Shown one piece after another: positions 1 to 10,278 of a stretch of 64,000 nucleotides of DNA. The stretch lies in assembly GCA_963920635.1 (NCBI GenBank), contig OY987303.1, positions 49,909,223-49,973,222 of the forward strand, written 5' to 3'. The stretch is from Pseudeuparius sepicola. Lineage: Eukaryota; Arthropoda; Insecta; Coleoptera; Anthribidae. The notes under the pieces are model-generated. The model saw nothing but the letters and a program-made list of their open reading frames with translations. It searched no databases and was not told the DNA's origin. Made by a program: the position numbers and the translations under genes. Positions within the stretch are counted from its first letter, which is position 1; each line of letters begins with the position of its first letter.

Positions 1-42
1 ATTTGCAAGTATAGTTAAGTCCATTCGAGGACACACTGTATA
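1..42. mobile_element. Right terminus of a foldback MITE cut by the window edge
   Basis: The window opens with a terminus ending GGACACACTGTA. It matches the right end of the foldback at 5105-5691 and a lone end at 47384-47420, which also shares the preceding AGTATAGTTAAGTCCAT. The body of this element lies outside the window. Confidence 0.6.
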
Positions 43-179
43 TTATAAAATTATCCATTCACCCTTGATACAGGGCTTGGAATACAAAAATGAAAATCAA
101 CTTATACAAAGTTATCACAGTAATCAAAGTAGTACTATTGCTACATTGAATTTTAAGTTGAATTATAAGAAGCCGTCAA

Positions 180-295
180 GGGTGTTTGTATACCATAATC
201 GCCTGTCTATCGCAACTTGCTAGCAATCGCTGGCGAACAACGAGCCTAACGGCCGGGAGGCGCCTCCCCTAGGGGCGAGCTTCAAGGACAGCATC
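180..295 (+). promoter_or_regulatory. GC-rich 5' flank / 5' UTR of the first exon
   Basis: This stretch is much richer in GC and CpG than its AT-rich surroundings (for example CGGCCGGGAGGCGCC near 250-265). It runs straight into an ATG in a good context (CATCATGGCG). I infer a housekeeping-type promoter or 5' UTR. No TATA box is obvious. Confidence 0.45.
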
Positions 296-405
296 ATGGC
301 GGCCGACGCGCAGTTTGCGGAGGCCCTGCGCAACCTGCTCGCGCAAATCAACGAGCTGAACAGGGACTCGAGCGAGCACGAGCGCCTCTTTAATTTGCTC
401 TACAG
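296..405 (+). CDS. First coding exon of an unidentified gene (37 codons)
   Basis: ATG at 296 opens a frame of 36 codons plus two bases, ending at a consensus donor AG|GTGAGG (GT at 406), so the exon ends in phase 2. The peptide starts MAADAQFAEALRNLLAQ and then reads INELNRDSSEHERLFNLLY, a soluble, helical, charged N-terminus. Third positions are strongly G/C, unlike all surrounding sequence, which supports real coding. I do not recognise the family and could not place a second exon with confidence. Downstream exons may lie among the transposons before 10 kb or further on. Confidence 0.6.
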
Positions 406-1090
406 GTGAGGGTGGTTCGAGTTGAAGATAATATATCCGCTAATAAGATATCTAGACACATTGTTGAAAGTGCCATTGAATAATAATGATTACCACAAAC
501 CTGCACATTCCAAATAAATAAAAGTCTGAAACAATCGTGAACTATAGGGACTTACTATCAATACAATATCAGATTAATACTATGTTTGCGGAGCAAAGTT
601 CCGAAATACACTATGCACATTTGCAAACTGATAAACAATAGGTCCTTTTCATAATTTTTTTATTATTTATTTTTTTGGAATGTACGAGGTCCATTAAGTC
701 CCCAAAATGTTTTTTAGATTTTTTTCGGATGGGAAATGCTTAAAAAATATTATTCAAATTCCCATGACGTCACAGCTCTAGAGCAGTGATTGGCATAAAT
801 ATTGCGGAGTTGCCTTGTTTTTACAAACTGTATTGAGAAAATGATTTGGTTTTAACGTTTAATGGAGAGCCGACAATTTAAAATGTTGGTGAAAACACCG
901 GTATTATTGGGTTGCATTTTTAATTCTCTGCCTAAAAGAATATATATATATGCGCATCGTCGATATTGATTCGAAATCCAAAAATTGAAATTGTTTCTTT
1001 TTCAAAAACAATAGTGGTTTTTAAATTACCGGATGTAAATTATTGTATGGTTGCTATGGACGAAGCATGATGCTCGATACAAAGATATGT
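406..1090. other. Intronic, nothing recognised
   Basis: This is AT-rich sequence after the exon donor. I see no coding frame or repeat that I can support. Confidence 0.4.
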
Positions 1091-1386
1091 GCCCATCGCG
1101 GCCCACGAAAAATACCGGCTGTGGCGCGGTGCGAACTCACGTGACTCTAAGAGTTCTCATTTAGGTTAGGTTAGGCATTTTGTTGTTAATATTTTTTCGA
1201 ATTGAGTGCCTAAATTTATCCAAATAAAATAATAAAATATTTACAATAATTCCAATGTATTGCATTTTTCCTACACTATTTTACAAGTGAAGCAATGGTA
1301 AAAGTATGCAAAGCTAGAACTCCTAGAGTCACGTGAGTTCGTGCCACGCCACGGCCTGTATTTTTCGTTGGCCGCGGTGCCCATCC
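1091..1386. mobile_element. MITE with ~65 bp imperfect terminal inverted repeats
   Basis: The left arm (about 1091-1155) and right arm (about 1320-1386) are inverted copies. Both carry a core with ACTCACGTGACTCT next to a GGC-rich block and ACGAAAAATAC. The CACGTG in each arm is an E-box by chance or by element design. The interior is AT-rich and non-coding, so this is a non-autonomous DNA element of unknown superfamily. Confidence 0.65.
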
Positions 1387-1875
1387 AATGTACAGGGTTT
1401 TTCCGTATATTTTTCAACCCGCCCTAGAACCTCCATTTTTGATCCTAGAAAAAAACTTTTTGTATGAAAGTTATAGGATTTTTTACGAGCCATTTGAATC
1501 TGTTAACAGATGAAACAAATGAACGTCGAAAAATTGAGAAAAATATATAAACTTTTGTTTTTTAAATGGAACACCCTGTATATTTTTGGATTTTTGAAAT
1601 CTACTGGTTCTTCTGATTCCAACGATATATATATGTTACATATTTGCTCCACCCGCCTGCTCAGTATTTCACGTTGCATAATTTGACTATATAGTGTAAG
1701 GATCAAGAGACCCATGGAAAAACAAATTTGTATTTATTCATAGATATTTTAATAACTTTATTAGAACTTTATTAACAACAAGAAGAATAAAATAATAAAG
1801 GGTTATATCTCGACGTATCCACCATAAACTTCGTAACATCTTGTGATATTATTTTTCCATTTATTTAAGGCATTT

Positions 1876-2097
1876 CTAATGAATTGAGTCTTCCGTATTT
1901 AGCTCAAAAATATCTACTTCTAATTTATTTCGAAGAGTATTGATATTTTCCGGTCTGTCATAATATATTTTATTTTTTAAATATCCCCACAGAAATATAT
2001 CCAAGGAAGGCAGGTCCGGGCTGTTTGCCGGCCATCTAATTGAACCATGTCTTCCTATCCATGAATCATATTTGTCATTCAAATAATTTGTTACCGA
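1876..2097 (-). pseudogene. Inverted copy of the transposase tail in the left arm
   Basis: The minus strand reads the same C-terminal transposase segment as the + strand copy at 2416-2637. It contains the third catalytic Asp in SPDLPSLD followed by IFLWGYLKNKIY. It is a structural copy from the foldback, not an independent gene, and it lacks the first two catalytic residues in frame. Confidence 0.75.
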
Positions 2098-2107
2098 TTT
2101 ACTAAAT

Positions 2108-2637
2108 AAAATAATTTTTACGGACGAAGCTACGTTCACAACAGTCGGAATGTTTAACAGGCAAAATAAAAGATACTGGAACACAGAAAATCCACATAAG
2201 TACCAAGCTGTTAAAATCCCAGGTCAACAATCACTGAACGTTTGGTGTGGCTATTAGAAAATAGAGTTTTGGGGCCGATTATTTTTGAAGGCAGTTTAAC
2301 CGGAGAAAGATACAAAAATTACCTTGAGAACGAAATTGAAGTTTTACTGCAACATCTTCCGAACCGCCAACAATTAATTTGGCAACAAGATGGGGCACCC
2401 CCACATAACATCAGGTCGGTAACAAATTATTTTAATGACAAATATGATTCATGGATAGGAAGACATGGTTCAATTAGATGGCCTGCAAACAGCCCGGACC
2501 TGCCTTCCTTGGATATATTTCTGTGGGGATATTTAAAAAATAAAATATATCATGACAGACCGGAAAATATCAATACTCTTCGAAACAAATTAGAAGTAGA
2601 TATTTTTAAGCTAAATACGGAAGACTCAATTCATTAG
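2108..2637 (+). pseudogene. Tc1/mariner-type transposase, frameshifted C-terminal two thirds
   Basis: A DDE/D transposase remnant that would cut and paste TA-flanked DNA. The first frame (2108-2255) holds the first catalytic Asp in FTDEATF. After a one-base frameshift near 2250 the second frame (2242-2637) holds the second Asp in WQQDGAPPH and the third in SPDLPSLD. There are 40 residues between the second and third Asp, compared with 34 in classical mariner, so it resembles the longer-spaced DD39-41D groups. The DNA-binding N-terminus is missing because the left side is an inverted copy of the tail. It is non-functional as it stands. Confidence 0.8.
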
Positions 2638-3321
2638 AAATGCCTTAAATAAATGGAAAAATAATATCACAAGATGTTACGAAGTTTATGGTGGATACGT
2701 CGAGATATAACCCTTTATTATTTTATTCTTCTTGTTGTTAATAAAGTTCTAATAAAGTTATTAAAATATCTATGAATAAATACAAATTTGTTTTTCCATG
2801 GGTCTCTTGATCCTTACACTATATAGTCAAATTATGCAACGTGAAATACTGAGCAGGCGGGTGAAGCAAATATGTAACATATATATATCGTGGGAATCAG
2901 AAGAACCAGTAGATTTCAAAAATCCAAAAATATACAGGGTGTTCCATTTAAAAAACAAAAGTTTATATATTTTTTTCTCAATTTTTCGACGTTCATTTGC
3001 TTCATCTGTTAACAGATTCAAATGGCTCGTAAAAAGTCCTATAACTTTCATATAAAAAGTTTTTTTAGGATCAAAAATGGAGGTTCTAGGGCGGGTTGAA
3101 AAATATACGGAAAAACCCTGTACAATACCGTTGACTGAAATTAAAATAAAATGATGTGTTCACTCTATTGAGTAGTACACTCGAAGCAGAGTTCAATAAA
3201 TCACAACTCTACTGTATTTACAATTTTTTTCTAAAAAATACAAACAAAAGTAGGTACACGTACAGTGGTGCAGTGGATTAGATGTAAGTTCAGACTATAC
3301 TTTATAATTTTTATTTAGATG

Positions 3322-5090
3322 TACAGGGTGTTTCAGGTTTTAATCGCAAAAATTTAATAGACAATAGAACTTAATAATAAAAATAAAAGCTCATTTGAAC
3401 TTGTATGTTTTAAAGTTTCGTTTTCTAGATACAGGGCGTTAAAGTTAATAAAAAAGCTTGTTTTTTAAAAATCTTAAAACTACTTGGCTCATTTATTTGG
3501 TCCAGAGGCAGCGCTGGGGCATACCAGCTAGATATTATAAGAAAAAGTGTGAGCACATCACTGCTCTTTTTTAAGTTTGATATTGTTTTAAGATTGATTA
3601 ATTAAAAATACATTTTTTTGGTCTATTTTGCTTACTTTTCAAGAAAAAAATAAAAAAATAATCCATTGGTGCCTGAAGAAAGAAATATAATTCTGTTAAT
3701 ATTTTTTTTCCAATAAGCCTTGCAACATTTTAAAATTTTGATAATTCGTAGTCAGCAACTCCAACAATCAAAACAATTCCATCATCGCAAAAATGACTTT
3801 TGTTTGACGTAACTTAAACACCCTGTATCTCAAAAACAAAGCTTTAAAATATACAAGTTCATATATACAGGGTGTCCCAGAATATGTGGGCATCCCGGAT
3901 GTATACAGGGGACGTTAAAATAACATGACAAGTTCCTATAAAAAATTTCTCCAGAGGGCCCCCCTACGGAGATATAGGGTGTTAAAGTTCTTTTTTTTTT
4001 AAATTATGGCAATATCTCCCAAAATAATCAAGCTGCTGAACTTAAACTTTGCACTGCTGTGTTTTTGGCGATGGAGAATAAGCTGAAGGCATCAATTTTA
4101 ATGTATCTCACAGAGGGCGCCACTTGCACTGTTTTTAGATCGTGTTATAGCTCGTAACTTTTTTGAGGTTATCTTTTTGGTCTTGCAGGTTCCATCATTT
4201 TAGTACATCTTTTAATTCTGCAACAAAAAGGTACTCTTGTTTCATAATGGTCAAATCAACCGTTTTCGTTTAAATTGCCAAAACATGCCCCAAACACCTG
4301 TTGACTTCAAGATTTGAAAAATAAAACTTTCTCCTACCGCTTTCAAATGTTACAGGTCAACTGTACATTCAAAATAAAATACCAAATGAACATTGGACAA
4401 AACACCATTGGTTTTCTTGAATGAAATAGGGTGTCAAATTTTGTCAAATTCATTCCTTTCCATTTTGAAGGCGAATAATTTTTGGTACATTATACATAGG
4501 GATTTTTTTCTCAGTTTAAATGGTACAGTCGGTCTGTAACGTTTGAAAGCAGTAGGTAAAGATTTTATGTTTCGAATGTTGAAGTTAACAGGTGTTTTGA
4601 GGAACATTTTACCAATTTCAACGCAAATGGTTGATTTTATCGTTATGAAACAAGAGTACACTTTCGTTGCGAAATGAAAATGTGCACTAAAATGATGGAC
4701 CTGCAAGACCAAAAACAACCTCAAAAAAGTTACGAGTTATAACACGATCCAAAAATAGTGGAAGTGGCGCCCTCTGTGAGATAACGTAAAAATTGATGCC
4801 TTCAGCTTATTCTCCATCGCCTAAAACACAGCGGTGCCAAATTTCAGTTCAGCAGCTTGATTATTTTGGGAGATATTGCCATAATTTAATTTCAAAAAAA
4901 GAACTTCAACACCCTGTATCTCCGTAGGGGGGCCCTCTGGGAATTTTTTTTATAGGAACTTGTAATGTTATTTTTACGTCCCCTGTATAAATCCGGGAGA
5001 TTGCCCACATATTCTGGGACACCCAGTATGTCTTTTTATTTTTACGAGTTCTATCGCCTATTAAATTTTTTCAATTAAAGCCTGACTGTA
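3322..5090. mobile_element. Outer foldback element split by a younger one
   Basis: The left end TACAGGGTGTTTCAGG at 3322 and the right end at 5029-5090 (mirrored, ending CTGACTGTA) share a stretch around AAAATTTAATAGACAATAGAA. The rest of the outer element is at 3322-3865. The element at 3866-5028 has inserted into it near its right end. Non-coding. Confidence 0.7.
3866..5028. mobile_element. Inner foldback element, 1.16 kb, long inverted arms
   Basis: It runs from TACAGGGTGTCCCAGAAT to ATTCTGGGACACCCAGTA. The arms extend hundreds of bases, and the two halves mirror one another up to the middle near 4390-4430. Open frames inside, such as a minus-strand one at 4434-4724, are by-products of the arms and show no protein family. 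Its interior is related to the element at 49419-50522. Confidence 0.8.
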
Positions 5091-5104
5091 TAAATAAACA
5101 TACA

Positions 5105-5691
5105 TACAGTGTGTCCACGGAGAGAGTTCACGTAGGATGTAAATGACAAAAAAATTTCGAGTTGAAATTTGAGCTTCTGGGGATCAGCCCTACTTGGTTT
5201 TAAACTAATTTGTGACATAATTTTACTTTTGAAAAATCACGTATGCCTTGGGAATTTTGAAAAAACTAATTTTCCTAATCAGTAAAGTGCCCTTTCTGTA
5301 GGTTTTACGACAAAATGTTATTAAGGAAACTTGTTCAGAATGAAGAACTGAGTAGGTTTGCGAAATTTCGAAAGTCTAGGCCTACTTTGATTTTTTGGTA
5401 TTTTTTCCCACTTTTCTTCAGAAAAGTGCACTTTGGGTAGCTTTCACATTAAAATGTTATTAAGAAAACTTGTTCACAATGAAAAACTGGATAGGTGTGA
5501 AATAATTTCAAAAGCCTAGGTCTACTTTAATTTTTATGCGTTTTAAACTTTTTAGCAGAAAAAAATCAAAAATCAAAAAATCACAAATTAGTTTAAAACC
5601 AAGTAGGGCTGATCCCCAGAAGCTCAAATTTCAACTCGAAATTTTTTTGTCATTTACACCCTACGTGAACTCTATCCGTGGACACACTGTA
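5105..5691. mobile_element. Foldback MITE, TACAGTGTGTCC ends
   Basis: The left end TACAGTGTGTCCACGGAG mirrors the right end CCGTGGACACACTGTA. The arms share about 120 bp, including GATCAGCCCTACTTGG and its complement. A half copy of this family occurs at 29511-29640, and lone ends occur at 1-42 and 47384-47420. Confidence 0.8.
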
Positions 5692-6202
5692 TATCTAAAA
5701 TCAAATATGTTAAGTTTTGCCTCATACCTTTGTCTATTCCTCTGCGCAAAATGATCACGGACAAATCTGCAGTTTTTTGGAAGACCATGTACGAAAATAT
5801 CATGTTTGCCGTCTGTTTTGCACCGTGTTTACACTGACACTATTGGTCCAGGTTAGGGAAACATAGTCTAGTTTTATACATCTAGAGAAGGCATAGCAAA
5901 TGCTTAGCGAACCCCTTCTTAAGTGATACAAAACAAGAATCTGCAGGCTGATTTTTTCTAAAAAAAAAAACATCCTAATAGTACTTTTTGAAATTTGAGC
6001 TCATGATTATAACCCAAGAATAAACTTACCCACTCATTTAATGTGTATTTTGAATACATAACAAATCATTTATCAGAATCGTCAATAAATAATGATTTTA
6101 CAAGGGTAGTAAGTCCTTAACGTGTGCACGCTGTATGTGGGAATAAAAAGGATAATAATTATTTTATCTTGATGATTTCCACAACGTCAATATCGATAAC
6201 TG
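5692..6202. other. No supported feature
   Basis: AT-rich sequence. A short open stretch near 5740-5830 is protein-like, but it has no convincing splice sites, so I do not call it. Confidence 0.3.
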
Positions 6203-6541
6203 TCAAAGTGTCAAACTCTGAGACTCTAACAACGTCAGAAAAACAATGTAAATATTTTTATGTTCATTGTGAAAGACCACGTCAAAACCATTCTTAGAAT
6301 AATTATTTTCAACATCAGCCCACAATGTCTCTGGAGATCTAGATCTAGCAGATAGATTATCTTTGATGCGAATACCTACAGATAAAGTGGTGTTTTGAAT
6401 GTTTTCCCAATAGAATTCTTGCCCTGACCTCAACTGACGAATTTCCTCTCCTCCCTGTACCCATCCTGGGCTTTTGGTAAGTTTGTATTGAGATTGATGG
6501 CTGTGGAAAGGTGTTTGTTCTGTTTTTAGATTGGATTTCAA
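6203..6541 (-). CDS. Uncharacterised 112-codon open frame
   Basis: An uninterrupted minus-strand frame ending in a stop at 6203. It encodes a polar, mixed-composition peptide that includes GWVQGGEEIRQLRSGQEFYW and FDVVFHNEHKNIYIVF. Amino-acid use looks more like real protein than the lysine/phenylalanine-rich shadow frames elsewhere. It has no ATG at its 5' end; the frame opens at a non-ATG codon just after an in-frame TAA. It may therefore be an exon, a retrocopy or a transposon fragment. I see no domain, signal peptide or membrane segment, and I do not recognise it. Confidence 0.3.
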   Translation of the reverse strand: MKSNLKTEQTPFHSHQSQYKLTKSPGWVQGGEEIRQLRSGQEFYWENIQNTTLSVGIRIKDNLSARSRSPETLWADVENNYSKNGFDVVFHNEHKNIYIVFLTLLESQSLTL

Positions 6542-7261
6542 CTCTTACTACAGTCAGGCAAGCAAGATGCAGTTGTCAGAGCATTCCGGTTAATAAAGTG
6601 TGGTTTGTACCTACTTTTTTATTTTATTTACGTTAGTATGTTATGCAGTATTGTATTTTTTTTGTTTATAATAAAAACTTGATATTTCATGTCATTTTTG
6701 AGTAATATTATATATCCAACATGCAGCGTCTCCATTAATTTCATAGAACACCATATTATAAGTTTATGTTCACGGAGCTATTCTGAACTGGCAACCGTGA
6801 ATGTGAGTGGCTCAAAAAAATTCTAATATTCAAACTTACCAATGATATTATTGACAGTTACTAGTTCGGAACAGGTTTGAGATTGCCCCGCATACATAGC
6901 TATTATGAACATAATATTAGAAACTGTCACAAGTTATGAAAAAGTAAGTCAGAATCTTTAAGACAAAACCAAGGGTTTTCCTCATCAATTTTTCATTTAG
7001 ACAAAAGCAATAAAACATGATAATTTAATATAAGAGGGAATTATACAAAGCTATGGATTTTGCATGACTAGAGCAATCCCAAGAACACAAAATATACAAA
7101 TGGGCAAGTGATATTTACTTTTGGCACAGATAACTCAACCCTGTGCTTTCAGCAAAACCGAAAGTCAGATATGGTTAAAAAGATCCTTAATGACAGTCTC
7201 CAATATTCTCCAAAACATATTGTCTATCAATCTAAGAAATCTGTGAAACAGCTAGCATTTA
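6542..7261. other. No supported feature
   Basis: AT-rich sequence with no repeat pairing or coding frame that I trust. A + strand open frame from 7108 is lysine-rich and runs into the repeat at 7262. Confidence 0.3.
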
Positions 7262-7885
7262 TGCCGGTTTTCCACCAAACGAACAAAACAAAAAAACAAC
7301 AGAAACTCGTGTCGAAAAAGAAAAAAACTGCAACTTTCTACAAACCTATTGAAGACTCGGGGTTTTTGCGACAGTTGCTGTTTTGTTTTTGTTGTCCCGT
7401 TCAGAAATTGTAAGATTAAAGGGTTTTGGTATGTTTACAAACTGAGTCCAACTAGTGGAAACAACAACTCTCATTTTTAGCTTCTTTTTATTTGCAAGTA
7501 CATCTGACGGTGTTCTGTATGGTAAAAAAATCAATAATACGTTAGTAAATAGGACATGTTTATACAATATAGAATACACTAAAAAGCAGTGATAATCTAG
7601 GCATTCATCCGAGGTGGATTATTAATATTATATTAATTATTAGTAGTTAGTTATAGCCTTGTTATAGATAATTAGAGATAGTTTCATGCAACTTTCTATA
7701 AAAAAAATAATGACAAAATAGCAAAAGGAGTAATAAAAATAACAGATAGTAAAATCACAGCTTAAGCTGTGGTAAAATAATTATAATTATACCATTAGAA
7801 CATTTTGAAAACTGTTCGTTTGGTGGAAAAGGGCTGAAAACAAAACGAAACTCAGACAGTATTTTTGTCTGCTTGGTGGAAACAG
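7262..7885. repeat. MITE-like element with TTTCCACCAA inverted ends
   Basis: TTTTCCACCAAACGAACAA at 7268 is mirrored by GTTCGTTTGGTGGAAAA at about 7815. A second mirrored end, TTGGTGGAAACAGTG, lies about 55 bp further on. The interior is A-rich and non-coding. I infer a decayed non-autonomous DNA transposon with duplicated right ends. Confidence 0.5.
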
Positions 7886-8060
7886 TGTTTCGAATTTGTT
7901 AGAGTTTTGTTAACACAATCTCTTAGTTTATTTAACCTAATTTAAAAACTGGCCTCCTAGCTTCTCACTACTGACGTATAAGTTTAAAATTATGCAAAAT
8001 GTGAAACGAAAGATTTATAACTTTTTAATTTTTATTTTAGAAAAAAATTACAAAAAAATC

Positions 8061-8206
8061 ATTTAAGAAGTCGCAGTTAGCCATTGAATTAAGTCGGATT
8101 TTTGATAGTTATGCTATATTATCTCTTTCTTAAATATACACGCAGGATAGACGCATAACTATCAAAAATCTGACTTAATTTCATGGCTAACTGCGATTTC
8201 TTAAAT
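8061..8206. repeat. Hairpin with ~55 bp arms
   Basis: Arms at 8061-8113 and 8150-8206 are close inverted copies (GATTTTTGATAGTTATGC and its complement) around a loop of about 36 nt. This is likely the centre of a small foldback transposon, whose outer parts I cannot delimit. Confidence 0.65.
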
Positions 8207-8509
8207 GTTTTTTTTTTTTTTGTAAATTTAAGTCCACATAACTTGCTAAAGGGAAACTTAAATATCAACATGTGATATATATCGTTGCGATAAGAAAAAT
8301 TAGCTCTTTTAAAATGTCCAAAAATATACAGGATATTTATTATAAAAAACAAAAAATATATTTTGTCCCACTTTTACGATACACCCCGTATAAACCACAA
8401 GTCTACCTTTCTAAAGGTCGATACTTACCTTGCAACTTTTATATAAAACTTTTTACGATTTGCAAAAATTAGGGAAATAAGGGTCGGGAGTTTTCGCTTG
8501 AAGACACTG

Positions 8510-9630
8510 TACAGGGTGGGCCAATTGGACACTTTTAAATGGAAATTCCTATTTTTGACGGAGCTAGACGAAAACTGATATCGGTGTCTGAGGCTCATTT
8601 TTTATGATAAATTTAATGGCGAAAACAGCAAATCGATATCCGACACCCGTTCTTGAGTCGAAAATGTGTGTTTTCGAAAAGTGGCCGTAACTTTTTTCCG
8701 GTTGAAAATTTTGCGTTTCTGTAAAAACATTCCTAAAACACTTTTTTACGTAGAATCCAATGCTGCTTCTAAATATTTTTTTTCAAGTCAATGTTTTAAG
8801 GGTTACCGATGAAAAGAAAATATTTTTAAATGGAACACCCTATATATTTTTGCATTTTTTAATAGAGCAAAAAAATTACCATTTCATAAATATATAACAC
8901 TTAATGGTTTACATAAGTAGTTATCAATTACTAATAACTTTTATGATGTAAAGATTTTTATATTCTTGTGTAATTTATAAACTTTATACAATGAAATTTG
9001 AAAGTTATGAAAAATGGTATAATGATAGTCTGTTTTATACAATCTGGGGAAAAATCAGATGCAACGAGCAATTTATACTACAAGCAGTATCCAGAGGGAA
9101 GACATCCTTTCAAGGACATTTTTGCAAGATTCAATTCACAATTCTCAATTCGATTAATAGTGGGCATTTTGAAAAGGATAGGCCGAAAAGGTACGAGTTA
9201 AACAGAGATAGACATTGTCCCCAGATAGTATAAAACAGACTATCATATCCCATTTTTTATAACTTTCAAATTTCATTGTAGGTATGTTATAAAGTTTATA
9301 AAATACACAAGAATAGAAAAATCTTTACACTGCCTAAACAGCTTAACTGAAAATATGACAGGTAGCAGTAAACATTTTTTCACGGTTGTTTCATTGTCTC
9401 ACCGTCCAAAGCCTATTAGTAATTGATAACTACTTATGTAAACAATTAAGTGTTTTTGCTCTATTAAAAAATGCAAAAATATATATTTAAAAAAATTATT
9501 TTTTTCATTGGTAACTCTTAAACCATTGACTTGAAAGAAATGTAGTAGCAGCAATGGATTCTACGTAAAAAGTGCTTTAGGAATGTTTTTACAGAAACGC
9601 AAAATTTTAAACCCGCAAAAAGTTACGGGT
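8510..9630. mobile_element. Foldback element, right end truncated
   Basis: The left end is TACAGGGTGGGCCAATTG. Arms at about 8690-9056 and 9224-9620 pair over most of their length, for example GCGTTTCTGTAAAAACATTC with its complement. The outermost about 180 bp of the right side is missing. A related half element lies at 39527-39745. Confidence 0.7.
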
Positions 9631-10197
9631 TAGTTATTTCTGTTAAGGAAAATCGAATTTTCCCTATATTATCACCAGAGGCCACTCATAAATTTCCCTT
9701 AATTCTTCTCAACATCAATGTACTTTTCAACCCTCTTGGGCACCTAAATCTGTCACTATCTGACGGTCTAAATGCGTTATCTACTAAATTTTGCCGACAT
9801 TTTTTAAACGCTCGCTTAAGAAACTATTCAAAATTTGTTGAACAGCAAAACCAAGAAGCTTGGTCCAGGTCAAGTCATTCGCATGTCCCGTCATTTGGCT
9901 TGTGAACAAGACTGGATTGAGGAAAACAAGAATTAAAAAGTATGTAAAATAAAAATTCAATTTTTTAAGCCCATTACAACTGACATTCCAGCACAGTTTT
10001 TAAATAAAATCTATTTTAAATTTATCAATAAAAAAATTTATCTCGCATTTTGAAATACTACCTACTTATCTACAGGTAAATAGCCTCCGGAATTTACTTG
10101 AGTATTTTAATTGTGCTGATTGCTTTCTAGGAACGCTAATGTTGATAACATGTCTATATTTGTTTAAATTAGTTTTTCTTTAATAAAATTCTGTAGG
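9631..10197. other. Intergenic, downstream of painless
   Basis: AT-rich, no coding frame or repeat supported. It lies beyond the candidate polyadenylation signal of the minus-strand channel gene. Confidence 0.4.
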
Positions 10198-10203
10198 TTT
10201 ATT
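10198..10203 (-). terminator. Polyadenylation signal AATAAA of painless
   Basis: TTTATT on the + strand reads AATAAA on the minus strand, 76 nt past the painless stop codon. That is a normal 3' UTR distance. Position-based inference. Confidence 0.5.
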
Positions 10204-10278
10204 TAAACATATATTTGTTACAAAGCGTGTAAAATTTAATTACAAGATAGAATATAAAAAAAACGTAACGTTATAACA

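Larger units (their letters stand above)
1391..3122. mobile_element. Tc1/mariner foldback element with 707-bp arms
   Basis: The element runs from TACAGGGTTTTTCCG to the mirrored CGGAAAAACCCTGTA. Its arms, about 1391-2097 and 2416-3122, are near-identical inverted copies of equal length, around a 318-bp spacer. The termini start and end with TA, as expected for TA-targeting Tc1/mariner elements. The arms carry the 3' part of a transposase gene and its 3' flank, and the spacer carries the transposase middle. The structure is thus an element whose 5' half has been replaced by an inverted copy of its 3' half. It lies just 3' of the first-exon gene, presumably in an intron. Confidence 0.85.

Noticed and set aside
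4434..4724. A 96-codon minus-strand frame
   Set aside because: It lies across the arms of the foldback 3866-5028 and has no family motif.
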